From: Penelope pileata | Taxonomy: Eukaryota > Chordata > Aves > Galliformes > Cracidae | DNA length: 64,000 nt | Assembly (NCBI GenBank): GCA_013396635.1 | Contig: WBMW01001284.1 | Location: forward strand, 62,001-126,000 | Direction: 5' to 3' | In this document: one piece after another, positions 36,202-47,640 of the stretch | Layout: the number at the start of each line of letters is the position of its first letter | How positions within the stretch are numbered: the stretch's first letter is position 1 | Program-made: the position numbers and the translations under genes | Notes under the pieces: model-generated | Databases searched by the model: none | Seen by the model: only the letters and a program-made list of their open reading frames with translations | Told to the model about the DNA's origin: nothing

Positions 36202-39200
36202 GCAGAGTACAACCCTTGAGAGCAAGTGGGACCACTGTTTAGACTAGGCCAGGTAACACCGTGGTTAAATATTTGCAATAACAGGAATTCTTCACCACAC
36301 TGCTCTTTCGCACAGAGGAAAATACAAACACTGGAGAAGATGGAAGGTCGCAGCCTGCGGCCTGCAGCCAGCAAGTGCTGGGACTTATTTGCCCATGAAA
36401 TTTTGGCTCTGTAAAGTATTCTGTCCCTCCTGAAAGATGAACCAGAACCAAGGTTACAAGCCTCAGATGTGCAAGACTGAGGCTAAAAACTTATTCTTCA
36501 GAAAAGCTTCTACGAGCCACCCAAACTCCCTTCTCTACACATCGCTTTGCCTCCACAAACGCCCCTCAGATGCCTCTGTTTGGGAAGTGGCTGTTGTGCC
36601 ACTTGTTTCCATTAGCATTAGTTGCTTATTTCTATATCCTAGAGCAGCCCTGGGCAGCAGGCCTGGCAGTGGGATTCATGCTGGCTGCAAGCAGCAGCAG
36701 GCACCAGTTGTTGGAGAAGTCCTCTCCTGCTTCACAGCCTTGTCCAGAGGTGTGCAGACACACCGCAGCATGGATCACTGCAGGATGTGCAGAATAGAAC
36801 AGCTGCTTACAGACTCTGCATGTAAAGCTACTTGCTGGGGCCATTATCAAGCAAAAATTAGGAGCCAGATTTTCACAGGGAGAACAGCACTTTGCTTTGC
36901 AAACAGGCCCACTGGCTTTAGCCTAAACAACGTGGGAGCAAGGTCTCATGGTGCCACAGGAGACATTCGCAGCAGAAGGAAGCAATGTGCCCTGACCTCC
37001 AGGCATCAGCCCCAGGGCCTCTCACTCCCTGCAGGCCTGAGCTGGGCCTTCTGCACCACAGTGGGTCCCATCCCATCCTGTCCCTGCTGAGCAGGTCAGC
37101 CGCTGCCCAGGCTCTGCCAGGAGACAGGCTTGGGCCTTGCCCCTGCAGCAAGGCAGCCCTGTGTCACCCAGCCTCCTCAGCTGTCCCCAGACCCTGCAGG
37201 GGAGGCCACAGCGGTGAGGAGGGTGGCACAGCCAGGCAGCAGGGAACGGCTGGGAGCGGGGTGCACGGCGATCCTGTCCTCTGCCTGGGTAACGAAACAA
37301 AGAGGGCATGGGCCATCAAAGACATCTCCTGAACGGTACCACCTGCCACTTCCCAGAGACACTAAAAGCAACATGGAAGAAAAAAACATTGTCTCCTGCC
37401 ACTACTAAAAAAAGATAAAGGGAGACAACTTTCCCCAGGAAGCAGCAAGAACAGGGCCCTCAGAGGAAGCAAGCAACCAGAAAGGCTTTTTTGCCTTTGT
37501 TTCTTCAAGTCAGGAATGAACCAGATGCATATGAAATATTTTAAAAAAACTTGTCTTACTTAGTATGCTGTGTTACCACATGATGAAAAAAGAGCATTGT
37601 AACCAATTACACAGTTAAATGAGAACCAGGGTTCTCTCTTCACCCCCTTCCCTGCAGAAGAGATCGCTGCTCTGCTCTGCTCGCTCCCCAAACTGTGTGC
37701 TGGCATTTGCTCCCCACACAGCAGCAGGGCGTTTGCTGTTCCTCCTCCTCTACTCCATCTGAAGCAAAGTCCTGGAAAGTGAAGTCCCTGCTAGCACCAC
37801 GTCACACAATGAATGGCTGGGGCCTCTCAAGAAGTCACACAAAGATGCAACTGCATTGCTTCAAAAGGAAGTTATAACAAAAATTTATTTATCTCTTCTT
37901 TGAAGAATCTTAAAATGATAGATTGTGTAAGCAGTAAACCTGGCCTTGTTTCTGCCCATATTTTGGCCCGAGTGACTTAAAAAATGTAGGTTGGAGGTAG
38001 TTGGGCTGGTTAGCCCCCCCAGAGCCCCATGCTAAGGCCATTTGCTCTGGCAGTGAGGCAAGGCTGCTCTGCTCCCTCTGACACTGAGCATGGGGCGATC
38101 CCAGCTGCACTGCCCTCCCCACGATGGATGGGACCGGCACCATCTGGGATCTGCTGGCAGATACAGGTGTCTGAGAAGCAACAACCTTGAGCTTCAGATC
38201 TTCAAACCAGAGACCGAATACTTTAAAAGCAAAATAAAATATTTTGAATTTCCAATACTGCCCGCTGTGATAACTCTCTGCATCGAAGTGTCTGTGGTTT
38301 CTCTGGAATGCGTGGTGGCTACATATTTGCAAATCAATGGGTGAGAAACTACATTTGTAATGATACGAGCGATCGCAGGGCTGTGATGGAATCACTCTGA
38401 CCAGTATCTGCTCTGTCACTCATCTGCCAGCAATAATAAATGATGGGTCTAATTCAACAACACTCACATCTAGCTTTTTATCTATATAAAAGTCTCAAAG
38501 TAATCTTCTGTTGCCCTGCAATGAAACTGGCTATATTTTTTGATGAACTGCGCTCTAAAAATGTGTCTGTACTTGTTATCACCATGCCTCGGTTATGAAA
38601 GCCTAATGCCAAAAAAATGAACTTGCTTACTACATTATCAGGACATGCTTGGGTTTTTTCTGCTCCCGCCATCTGCTTGCTTTCATATGCTTTCCATTAC
38701 TGAGACAGCGTATTACACTGCTTGCAGAATTAGTAAGAATAATTTAGCTCCCAAAACAAACATGATAGTAAATACAATGGGCAACGCTCTGCTCTCTCCT
38801 TAGGCTGTACAATCCGCTGAAGTCTGTTCTTCGCCACCAAAACGGATCATAGTATTTCCTTACCCCTAAAGGTCCAGTGACCTCCGTGAGGAAATCTGGC
38901 TGTAGATGAAGGAGGAACGCAGCTCACATTATGCCTAACATCTAATTTAACGGAACAAGGGTTTTTCTTCATTGCAATGGTATGCTATGCTGTTGAGCTT
39001 CTTACTGAACGAGGTGCAAACCATCTATGGCTCACTTGGACATACCATGCATGCAAATTGCATGGAAGGGTCTCTGTAGGCTGGTGTGCCTGCTGGGCAC
39101 TGGCAGCAGCCCTCCCACAGGCCATGGGACATGAGGGGCTGTGCTCTGCGGGCAGGGGTAGGAGGCAGCCCAAGGACTGGGGCTGCTGCTGCCTCTCCCT

Positions 39201-39644
39201 CTTACAATGACGGGTTGGACCCAGCAGGCTCTGCTGACTGGCTCCAAGCCCAGCCCCTTTCAGTGGAGAGTTTAGAGTCATACTTTAAGGCAGGGAAGAG
39301 CTGATGCCATAAAAAAAAAAAAAAAGAGAGAGAGAGAGACTTGCTGGGGCTAACAGTTTCCAGTGGGGTTTTTATTCATATCAGAGAGTTTGAGATGAGA
39401 GGCACCTTTTGAGAGTATGTATAGCTTAATAAAACTGAGGTTTGGCAGGAATCACAAACAGAAGTGCAGGCTTTTGATTGCAAAATATAAAACAAAGCAA
39501 TATCTTTATATTCTACAACATGAAAAATACAAACATGTTAGCAATCTGTAATGACCTGGCCATTCCTGTTTTTCTTACAGATGAAGAAAAATATTTTTCA
39601 GCTGTGTATTCTTCTCTCACTCTGCTGGGAAGTCATGCACTTAC
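36202..39644. other. non-coding interval with a possible conserved block
   Basis: No gene is supported. A 217-codon ATG-initiated plus-strand frame (36437-37090) has a Ser/Cys/Gly-rich translation with no domain and passes through GC-rich DNA. At 38170-38400 the sequence keeps several CpGs in AT-rich context and resembles a conserved non-coding element by texture only. Confidence 0.5.
39311..39339. repeat. A15 + (GA)7 simple repeat
   Basis: An A-run at 39311-39325 followed by GA dinucleotides to 39339. Confidence 0.95.
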
Positions 39645-39733
39645 CTTCTCTGAATGCTCTTCAGCATCAAGATGATGCTACACCCCTTCGTCTCAATCAC
39701 TTCCACTAGTGTCGCCACGAGGAGATGATTAGT
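39645..39733 (-). other. candidate 89-nt spliced exon
   Basis: On the minus strand this segment is flanked by near-consensus splice sites. The acceptor is a long pyrimidine tract 'gctttcttcttactcag' directly upstream. The donor is AGAAG/GTAAGTG directly downstream. Two frames contain stops or no coding sense; one stays open through the whole segment (it begins Thr-Asn-His-Leu-Leu-Val) but matches no protein I recognise. The segment keeps two CpGs (in 'cgtggcga' and 'gacgaag'), which is unusual in this AT-leaning background. I interpret it as an internal exon of a minus-strand transcript, more likely non-coding RNA than protein, possibly the same transcript as the segments near 62.1 and 63.5 kb. 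No transcript evidence is available. Confidence 0.5.
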
Positions 39734-42599
39734 CTGAGTAAGAAGAAAGCAGCAAAGTGAAGAGGTTAGCTCTATCACATGGGAAGAGCAATGCAGGGGA
39801 AGGGCTTGGAGGTGAATCTGAACATCTTCTCTTCATTGCATAATTACAGAGAATAGAGAAGCACCACTTGTCACTGGCTTACGCACACTCCTTTCTGACG
39901 TGTTGACTCAAGCTTGTTTTCAGGTTACACCATAAAGGAAAATGAATGGAAGCAGGTTTATCTCTGAAATGAATTGAGCACATGGCTACTGATTCTCTTC
40001 ACCCATACAGCACTATTTTGGATGCTCTGAATTAAATCATTGCGTAACAAAATAAACCGTAGTATATAAACATTAATTAATATTCAGAGTAAGTGAACTT
40101 CCCCCCAGATTGACTTCTGGTGAATAGCTCTTGGCTCCAGTCCTTGAAAACCGGCACTGAAAGAGCAGAGCTAAAGCTGTTATAAATTATCATTTGTGAT
40201 AGCAGTGTCATAGACTGGAAGTCTATCAATGTGAATCATCGTAAATCAGGAAGGAACTTGCACAAAATGTGCCTCTGCAATGAACAACAGGCTTCTGCAA
40301 CTGAAAAGCACGACTGACATCAAGTTCTTGGTTCAATAAAACATTACTTTCTTTGTAACACACGAGCTTCATTTCCACAATATGGCCCCGTGCATTTTTG
40401 AATTAGGATGTTAGAAATATTATTTCCTTAAGCTGGTCGACCTCACTGGAAGAACTGCAGGCAAGTGGAGCTTAATAGAAAATTTAAGATATTGGAATAT
40501 TGTTATTGTTTTAGCAGGTTTACTTTGACTTCCTAACACAAGGAAAACAATTTACTGGGATTTATATGTCTGATAGCTCTAGAAAATTTGGCTAATGTAG
40601 CATCTAGCTTACTTGCAGAAGCTGTAGCGGATTCCTCTCTGTGGCAGGGCAAATCATACAGGTTGCAGAAATAGGTAGATCTGAAGATGAGAAACACTGC
40701 TGAGGATCTACCTGGCAACAGACTCCTGTTGGAAATCAAATGACCATTTCAAGTGCCAAGGTGGTATAAATCTGTAGTTATTGGGTTGCTTGGTTGCGGT
40801 TACTTACAAATGAATTTGATTATTACAGAAGGGAAGATAATAACCAGGCAACACTTGAGCTCTGCAAGTTGTGCATACTTCCCTGTTGACTTTAAAATGT
40901 GTCTAAACGTATACAAATCAAATCAAGTTAGTGGCATCAGTGCCTTCATTATTCAACCCAATTCATCTCATCTTGTGAACTGCAAATTAGTTCTTCACAA
41001 ATTTGTCATGATTAGGCTAGGTTTATGAGTGATTCATAACAGATGGATAGTGGAATACACAATAAAGGATGGGGAAAACCCAAGGAGGCTGCTGTCTCTG
41101 GCACATCTCAGACAGTGAATATATGTGGTGAACGTGCTAAGAGCACTGGCTTCCTCCAGAGCAGAGGTGAACATTAGCATGGCATTTGTACAGCTCAGAT
41201 ATTCCCAATGAGGACCATGAAATACCTGTTCCTCAGACAAGACAAACAGGTTTCCAGGGGAAGATGTTACTGCCTTTTTTTTTTTTTGTGCATCTGGAAA
41301 GCAAGCCTTTACAAAAACTAAAGAAGGAGAAATAGCATTATTATTGTTGGGATCTCACAGTAAAATTCAGCATAAGAAGAAAGGGCGTGACTGAAACTCC
41401 ACATGATTTAGTGCACAGATGAAAGTATGTGCCTGTCAGCCTAAGGCAGGAGATAAGGTTAAAAGCTAGAGAAAGGGCGGCTCAGTCTTTGCTAGTGCGG
41501 AATAAAGGACTTGAAAGGCATAAGGAAAACACTGTCCTAAAAGCTGCTCTATTTACCTGTGCTCTGCAAATCCTTGAAAGGTACATGCTGTTCAGGAAAG
41601 ATGGAAACAAAGATTATCTTGGCAGGCTGATGTCGTAGCACCATGATGCGATGGGTTATAAAGCAAAGACAAGGCAGCATAGGTGGAAGGCAGTCTGTTC
41701 AAGCCAGAATAATTCTGAGGAAGGACAGTAAAAGTTGGTTCTACTGCATCTCCAGTGGCCCAAAGAACAGCACCAGGAAAGGCTTTAGTTCTCCGTACTG
41801 CCTTCACGTCAATATCAGTGGCAATATCACGTACAATGCCTAGACTGCAGAACAAATACTACCAGCAATATTATGGTCTAAGTGCTCACTGGGAGAGTCA
41901 GATTTCTTCACCGAGCAGTCCATATGCAGTGCTGCAGTTAAGACCTGGTTTCAGTGAGCAGGGAATACATCATGCAAGAGCTAATCATAGACAAGAATTC
42001 TGCAGTGAGTGGGCATGGGCTGGCTCAGTTAAAATTAAATCAAAGAATCAACAAAAATAGATCTGTTACTATTTATTGAACTACCAGGAAACAACTAGTG
42101 AAAATAAGTTGACCAAATAACTCAAGGACTTCAATTTAAACAGGGCTTGACATTCAGATCAAAGAAACCTTCAAGTAAGTTAGGAGGGCAGAAAAACACT
42201 TCCAGTGAAATGCTTCAGATCTAGCAGGATGAATAATCACTTCAAAATGGCTATTACTCATAGAGAGATCAGACATCCCGGGTTGCCAGTGCAGTCCTGA
42301 AATACAGAAATTGTCCTATTTATCTGCTGGCAGAAATCTGAGGCACTGTTGAGCTCTGGTTTCCTCTGTCCCCCATCCAGGCAGCGGGAACGACTCTGCT
42401 CCCAGTGCCACACACCCCAACACACAGCATCTCGCCACAAGACCCCACCTGTCTTTTAAAACAAAGCAAAGTTTTGCACTCTAAGTCCAAACAATCTAAG
42501 CACTTAGATGCATGGAAAAAGAGACACGCCAGCTAGGAAAACTGACTTGGAAGTCAGAAAGTGCAGAAATACAGTGGAAACTGCTGAAAGTGAGGCATT
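39734..42599. other. non-coding interval, no gene supported
   Basis: AT-rich DNA without a recognised repeat. A 69-codon plus frame starting at a GTG (41429-41638) gives a basic, helical-looking peptide, but has no start signal, splice site or homologue that I recognise. A T-run lies at about 41276-41287. Confidence 0.5.
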
Positions 42600-43600
42600 G
42601 CAAAGGAAATTAAAATAACAAATGGCTCCTCAGCTATATAAATAAAAAGATATCAAGGGGAAAAAATAGGACTGATGAGAATGGGAATGATATAAAGGTC
42701 AGAGATAATTTGAATATGGCTCCAAATCTAAATGGGTCCTTTACTTCTCTTTTCTGTAATGACAGTGACACTGAATTTAATGGGGGAAAGCCTATATTTA
42801 AAGGATGGCTCATAGGAATGAAAGTGGAAACGCAAGGTGTTGTGTTTAGATGGGGACAGAGCGACCAGGAGGGGATGAGCTCCCTCTCAGTTCTGAGAGA
42901 CCAGGACACTGAACAACACCATCAAGGGCACTGGCTCCCTGGAGAACAGCACAAGTAGCACCTACATAGGGAAAATGTAAAGTCACCTGGGTGATTGTAG
43001 GTCTTTTTGCCTGAGCTCAGTTCTGTGCAATTTGTTAGGACATTTTTCGGATTTCTTATATATCTATATCAAAGACACAAAAGTAAATGGGAAAAAATAT
43101 GCTCTGAGCTTACCGAAGGTTATCTGCTATTTATCCCTGAGATAACACATTTTTCTGAAGGAAAAAAAAAAAGAAGAAAATTATAGCTATCTGGACTTTG
43201 GCAAAGCATTTACAATAGTGTCATGTGGGAATTTACTCTTTAAATCAGCCTGTGCAATTCACAGCACAAACATGCAGAAGGCAGTGATCCAGCCAGTGCA
43301 ATAGGACAGCAGGCTTTACTGGAAAAGGAAAGAGCATGCCAATGGAGTTTTCTACACAAGGAGGAACCAAAAGTACTGTCCATGGACTGCTCTTGTACAA
43401 TTTCAGTAGAGGTATTTGCAAAAAAGAAGTTACATTAACATGACATTTAAATACATATTTATATTCAGAAAATTTTCTGATATCACAAATTTAGGAAGTA
43501 TTACCAGTCCAGAAAAGAGTAGACATATCACAAAGAATGACGAGATGACTTTGAAAAACTGAAATAGTCTGTATTTACATGAAAAAGCAAAGACTGGTAA
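42600..43600 (+). mobile_element. ancient CR1/L3-like LINE relic, plus strand
   Basis: Decayed pieces of a CR1-clade ORF2 follow one another in the expected order. A linker region lies at 42668-42775 (phrases like 'actgatgagaatgggaatga' and 'gataatttgaatatggctcc', then 'ttctgtaatgacagtgacac'). At 43188-43226 the translation reads 'LDFGKAFTIVSCG', comparable with LDFSKAFDTVPH. At 43474-43496 it reads 'FSDITNLG', in the place of the catalytic FADDTKLG box, with the second Asp lost. Frames are broken everywhere. The same family type, in opposite orientation, occurs at 5.7-6.3 kb. This is motif reading, not alignment; the ends are approximate. Confidence 0.5.
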
Positions 43601-43858
43601 CAGAATGGTTGCAGTAAGAAGGAAAGTTGAAAACTAAAGAAGATAAAAATCACAGGATACTCAACAGCAGGGTGGGTTCTTCTACAAAATGATCATATTT
43701 ACTCCTAGAGTGAACTCAATGAACTCAGAAATGTTATTTCTCATCATTGCAGAAGCAGTTGTGCCATTTCAGCCACAGAGGAGCATCCTCTGCGGATCTC
43801 CGCACCGTTCTGGTAGCGAGTGGCACACCAAGAGGAGCTCTCATCGTGAACGCTTCAC

Positions 43859-44168
43859 AGCTACAACTACCTGAAAGGAGGCTGTGGTGAGCTGGGGGTC
43901 AGCCTCTTCTGGGAAACTAGCAATAGGCCTGAAATTGCGCCAGGGGAGGTTCAGGTTGGATATTAGGATAATATTAGGAAAAACTTCTCCAAAGGAGTGG
44001 TCAGGCACTGGAACAGGCTATCCAGCGAGATGGTGGAGTCACCATCTCTGGAGGTGTTCAAAAAACATCTAGATGTGGTATTTAGGGACATGGTTTATTG
44101 GGCAGTATTGGTAGATGGTTGGACTAGATGATCTTGGAGGTCTTTTCCATCCTTAATGATTCTATATG
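43859..44168 (+). mobile_element. CR1 LINE, 3' fragment
   Basis: A 5'-truncated CR1 of about 310 bp with the full conserved 3' region: 'ctacaactacctgaaaggag' at the left, 'ttgcgccaggggaggttcag', 'ggatattagg', 'tggtggagtcaccatctctg', 'ggacatggttta', and the end block 'ggttggactagatgatcttg' followed by 'ttccatccttaatgattcta'. This 3' part is untranslated sequence recognised by the element's own RT. It is probably inserted within or next to the older relic that ends near 43.6 kb. Confidence 0.92.
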
Positions 44169-47100
44169 CTGTCCCCAGCTCAAACAACATACTGGTGGCT
44201 GAAAAAGGCATTTCATTTTGATTGAGACCTCAGCTACTCCAAACTGACAAAGCTCTGCTGAAGCAAGCAGGGCTACAGTAGGTTGCCTCAGCTAGAAATG
44301 TCATGAAGAATATCTAAAGGAGAGAAAATACATAAAAAAAAAAAAGTCACAGATAGTAAGCAGGGCTTTGTGGTGCAACTAGCACTGGTGCCCTGGAGGC
44401 TCTGCTTCACAGAGGGGTCCTGGCGCAGGGAAGGGGGTAGCATTTGCGCCAAAGGAAATGCTCTTTGCAGTTTTAGCTTCCTTCCTTCTTCATGGTGCTC
44501 CAAAGGTCAAACCCCTGGATTTCCACACCTGCCCAAAGAAACAGCTGAGCTTGAGGCATTGGTGAGTCCCTCTGGCATTGCAAAGCGTATCTGAACACAC
44601 AGAAGCTGAAGGCCAGCTATGCAGGTGAAACAATCCCAGCCTGTTTTCTGCTACTTCAGCGGGACCTGAAGTGCTTACATTTTAAAGAGAGTCTATAAAT
44701 CTAGCTGTACTCACACACACGTGTATTCATTTAATTTCACTGTTACGAGTAGCTATATAAAAACCCACAAAAACTATTTGCCAGACTTCTCCCTCCTCCT
44801 TTGCTGGATTCTAACAGCTGGTACATGGATTTACATTTTGAACTAATACAGTAATTGCAACTTTAATAGTGTTTTATCCTTTTCTTCCTGATGGTACCTT
44901 GCTAAGAGTATCACCCTTAAAATAACTGCAGATACACAGAGACGGATGCTTAATCTAACAGCCACATTTGTTCTGATCTTTAAGGAAAGCTCAGCGTAGA
45001 AAGAATAGTGCAACTCTCACGGAGTGATTGTCATGAAGCGAATGTAAAATGTCTTTTTCTCCCCAAGGGTTGCAATTTATGAAGTTTTACCACCATACCC
45101 TTAACATAAGATGCCTTGCAGTCCGGAAGAAGCATGTAAAGCAGCCTGGCTTGCAGGGAATGGAGAGGGCGAGCTCCTCACCTCGGGGAGCAGCCCCAGG
45201 CAGCCTCAGCGCACACACTCTGTGGCCAGGTTGGGTGGTGAGGAGGCTGGTTTCCTGGGCTACAAAGTGATGAAACAGCTTGAGGAGATCTTAACTGATG
45301 ATGTCGATCGGCATTTTTCTCTCTTACAGCTCTTTCCATTAGTAACAGCTTTCACTGTTGCCAACCTACATTTTTGTCCCTTGTCCTGCCTGTATGAAAC
45401 AAACATATGCCTTTCTTGTCCAGTTATATGGTTAAAGGACTGACAGTGTGTGCCCTGGCAGCAATGATGCCCTCCTCACTGAGAGGAGAGGTGTGCTTGG
45501 GGTGTACCAGGCTCCTCTCTCCATCCTCTGCTGGGTTAGGGGATTCTGGGGACACATCTCTCGAGCTGCAAGGTCCTGACTGCAGGCCATCAGCTATGCA
45601 GGCATTTGTGACATCAAGATTAATCTGCCTGACATACGAATAGAAATGGCACCATAAGAAAAAAGAGAGCAAGGTGTAAAAGAATATCCCATGTTGATTA
45701 CCAAGGATGAAGATGACAGTAAGTCAAGCTATAAATGCTGAGGAGGAGTGTGTTCACATGAAGACTGGTTGGTAGTCTCCAACAAGACACCACCAGAGGT
45801 GATTTACCCACGGAAGTCCTGTACTTTCATAACAGGAAGGTGGGAGCAAGGATATACCACAACTCTCTTGCCATCATTCTACTCTTGTTCCAGCAGGAAA
45901 GTGGATAATAACTTCAAAATGGGGAAACAAAGACAAAGGGGAGCAACCTTGCTTTACATCCTTGGAGCAAGGACTGAGCAAGATTTGAGGCCAAAGTATT
46001 ACACCATGGTAATTGTTTGACTCCTAGAAAGCATATAAGGACTAACCACCAGGAGTTTGTCACTGCCAAACAAGAAATGTAGTGAGGGCTCAGTTGTCAG
46101 TATCCCCTGTCCCTGCCTCCCCAGATGCAGACCAAAGAAAGGTCCTGGGCAGGTATGAGCACACACAAATGTTTGTGCACACATACATGAGCAATCCGAG
46201 AGCTTGAGCATGAGGGACTGGCAATAGATTTGTTTAAAACAAAATCACCTTCCCTACTACAAGGTCTTACACTGCTAACACCACACATTTCCTGCAGCAC
46301 AGAGCAACAGACATAAGGAGGGCTGTTTATCAGTCTCTTGGAAAGCACTGGGAAAGTGGGAAAAAACCTCACATTTGGAAGTTACCTCCCTCTTGTCAAG
46401 TTCCCCTTTACTTTTTTCAAAATATCAAGTTTTCTGGTCATCAGTCATCATTTTGCTTTTAATTAAGCAGCCTTGTGCATCCCAGTTTCAGCAAGGATAG
46501 AGTTAATAACCTATTGGGATGAAAATTAATTCTATTCCAGCCCAAAACAGGACACCACCCTATCTCTTACAGTGATTTCCACCTCCTTTTTTCCCCCCCT
46601 CTCCTCACATTTTGTCAAGATGTACTGTTGCATTCACTTGGAAGTCAAAATTGGCCAAATTCAAGCCACTCACCAGCATAACTCTCCTTGGCAAGGGTCA
46701 GGATATTGGTAATGACTTCTGCATACCTGAATCTCACTGTTCAGCTAATTTTGTGTTTCTGCAGAAGTTTAATTACTTGCATGTCAATTAGACTTACATT
46801 ATTTACTTTCAGAAGGAGTAACAGTTAAGATCTCATAATTCAACCCCCTGCTGACCTGTATGTGACCTTTAGTCTCTCAGCCAAATACCCTGAACTCCCC
46901 CTTTTCTACAGTTTATCATGACTCACTCATTACTATAAGTTTGCTTCACTTGGTGGAGTCCCAAGTATATTAATTTTGGGATGAGTTCTCTCATACAACT
47001 GTGATATCATCACCAGTGCCGCTGCATTTCAGCATTAGTACATCAGGAAGGGAGAAGAGATCTCTCAGCAGAGGCACATCTCCTTTACTACTACACTTGG

Positions 47101-47284
47101 TATAATGAAAGAGGTAAGAACTCAGACTAGGACAGTAAATGTTTTCTGAATCACTGTTGCAGGCTAGGAAGCGCTGTTTCCCACCTTGACATGCAGGTCC
47201 ATACCTCTCCCAGGCCCCCTGTAAGCACTGACACACCCCAAAAGCAGAAATCTCTCATGGGGTAACCTTAGAAACATGAGGTAA
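44169..47284. other. non-coding interval, no gene supported
   Basis: No repeat or exon recognised. Short pyrimidine tracts with AG occur (for example 'tttctctcttacag' ending at about 45330), but no partner donor with an open frame was found. Confidence 0.55.
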
Positions 47285-47640
47285 TTCTGCTTGCTGGTGA
47301 GGTCACATCTCCAGCACCTCCTGAGGAGGACATGGAGCAACCAGGGACACACCAGATGGGAGGAACAAACAAGATCAGCCAGCCAGAAATTACAGCTGAA
47401 TGAACTGGGGCTGTTTAAGCAAAAACGAAGTCTGAGTGGGGACACAACAGCATCCTTTAAGTGGATCCAGACTGTTGCAAAGAGAAAGGAAATAAAGTAA
47501 TTTCAATGTCTGTGATGGATTGGGCAGGAAGTAATTGTGGAGAAATAATGGGCAAGGATGTAATTGCAGCAGTGACAATTTGAGAGATTTAGGTTAGATA
47601 TTAGGAAAACCATAAACAGGATAGGACGCACTAGGCTAAA
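47285..47640 (+). mobile_element. worn CR1 LINE, 3' region
   Basis: Weaker but ordered resemblance to the CR1 region between ORF2 and the 3' end: 'tgctggtgaggtcacatctc', then 'gaactggggctgtttaagc' (family: the 'GLFSLEKRRL'-coding stretch), 'atcctttaagtggatccaga', and 'gagatttaggttagatatta' followed by 'ggaaaacc'. The typical octamer end is not preserved. It is older than the copies at 43.9 and 60.4 kb. Confidence 0.55.

Noticed and set aside
36437..37090. 217-codon ATG-initiated plus-strand frame
   Set aside because: No domain, no conserved start context, and irregular composition. Within the range of chance for this many trials.
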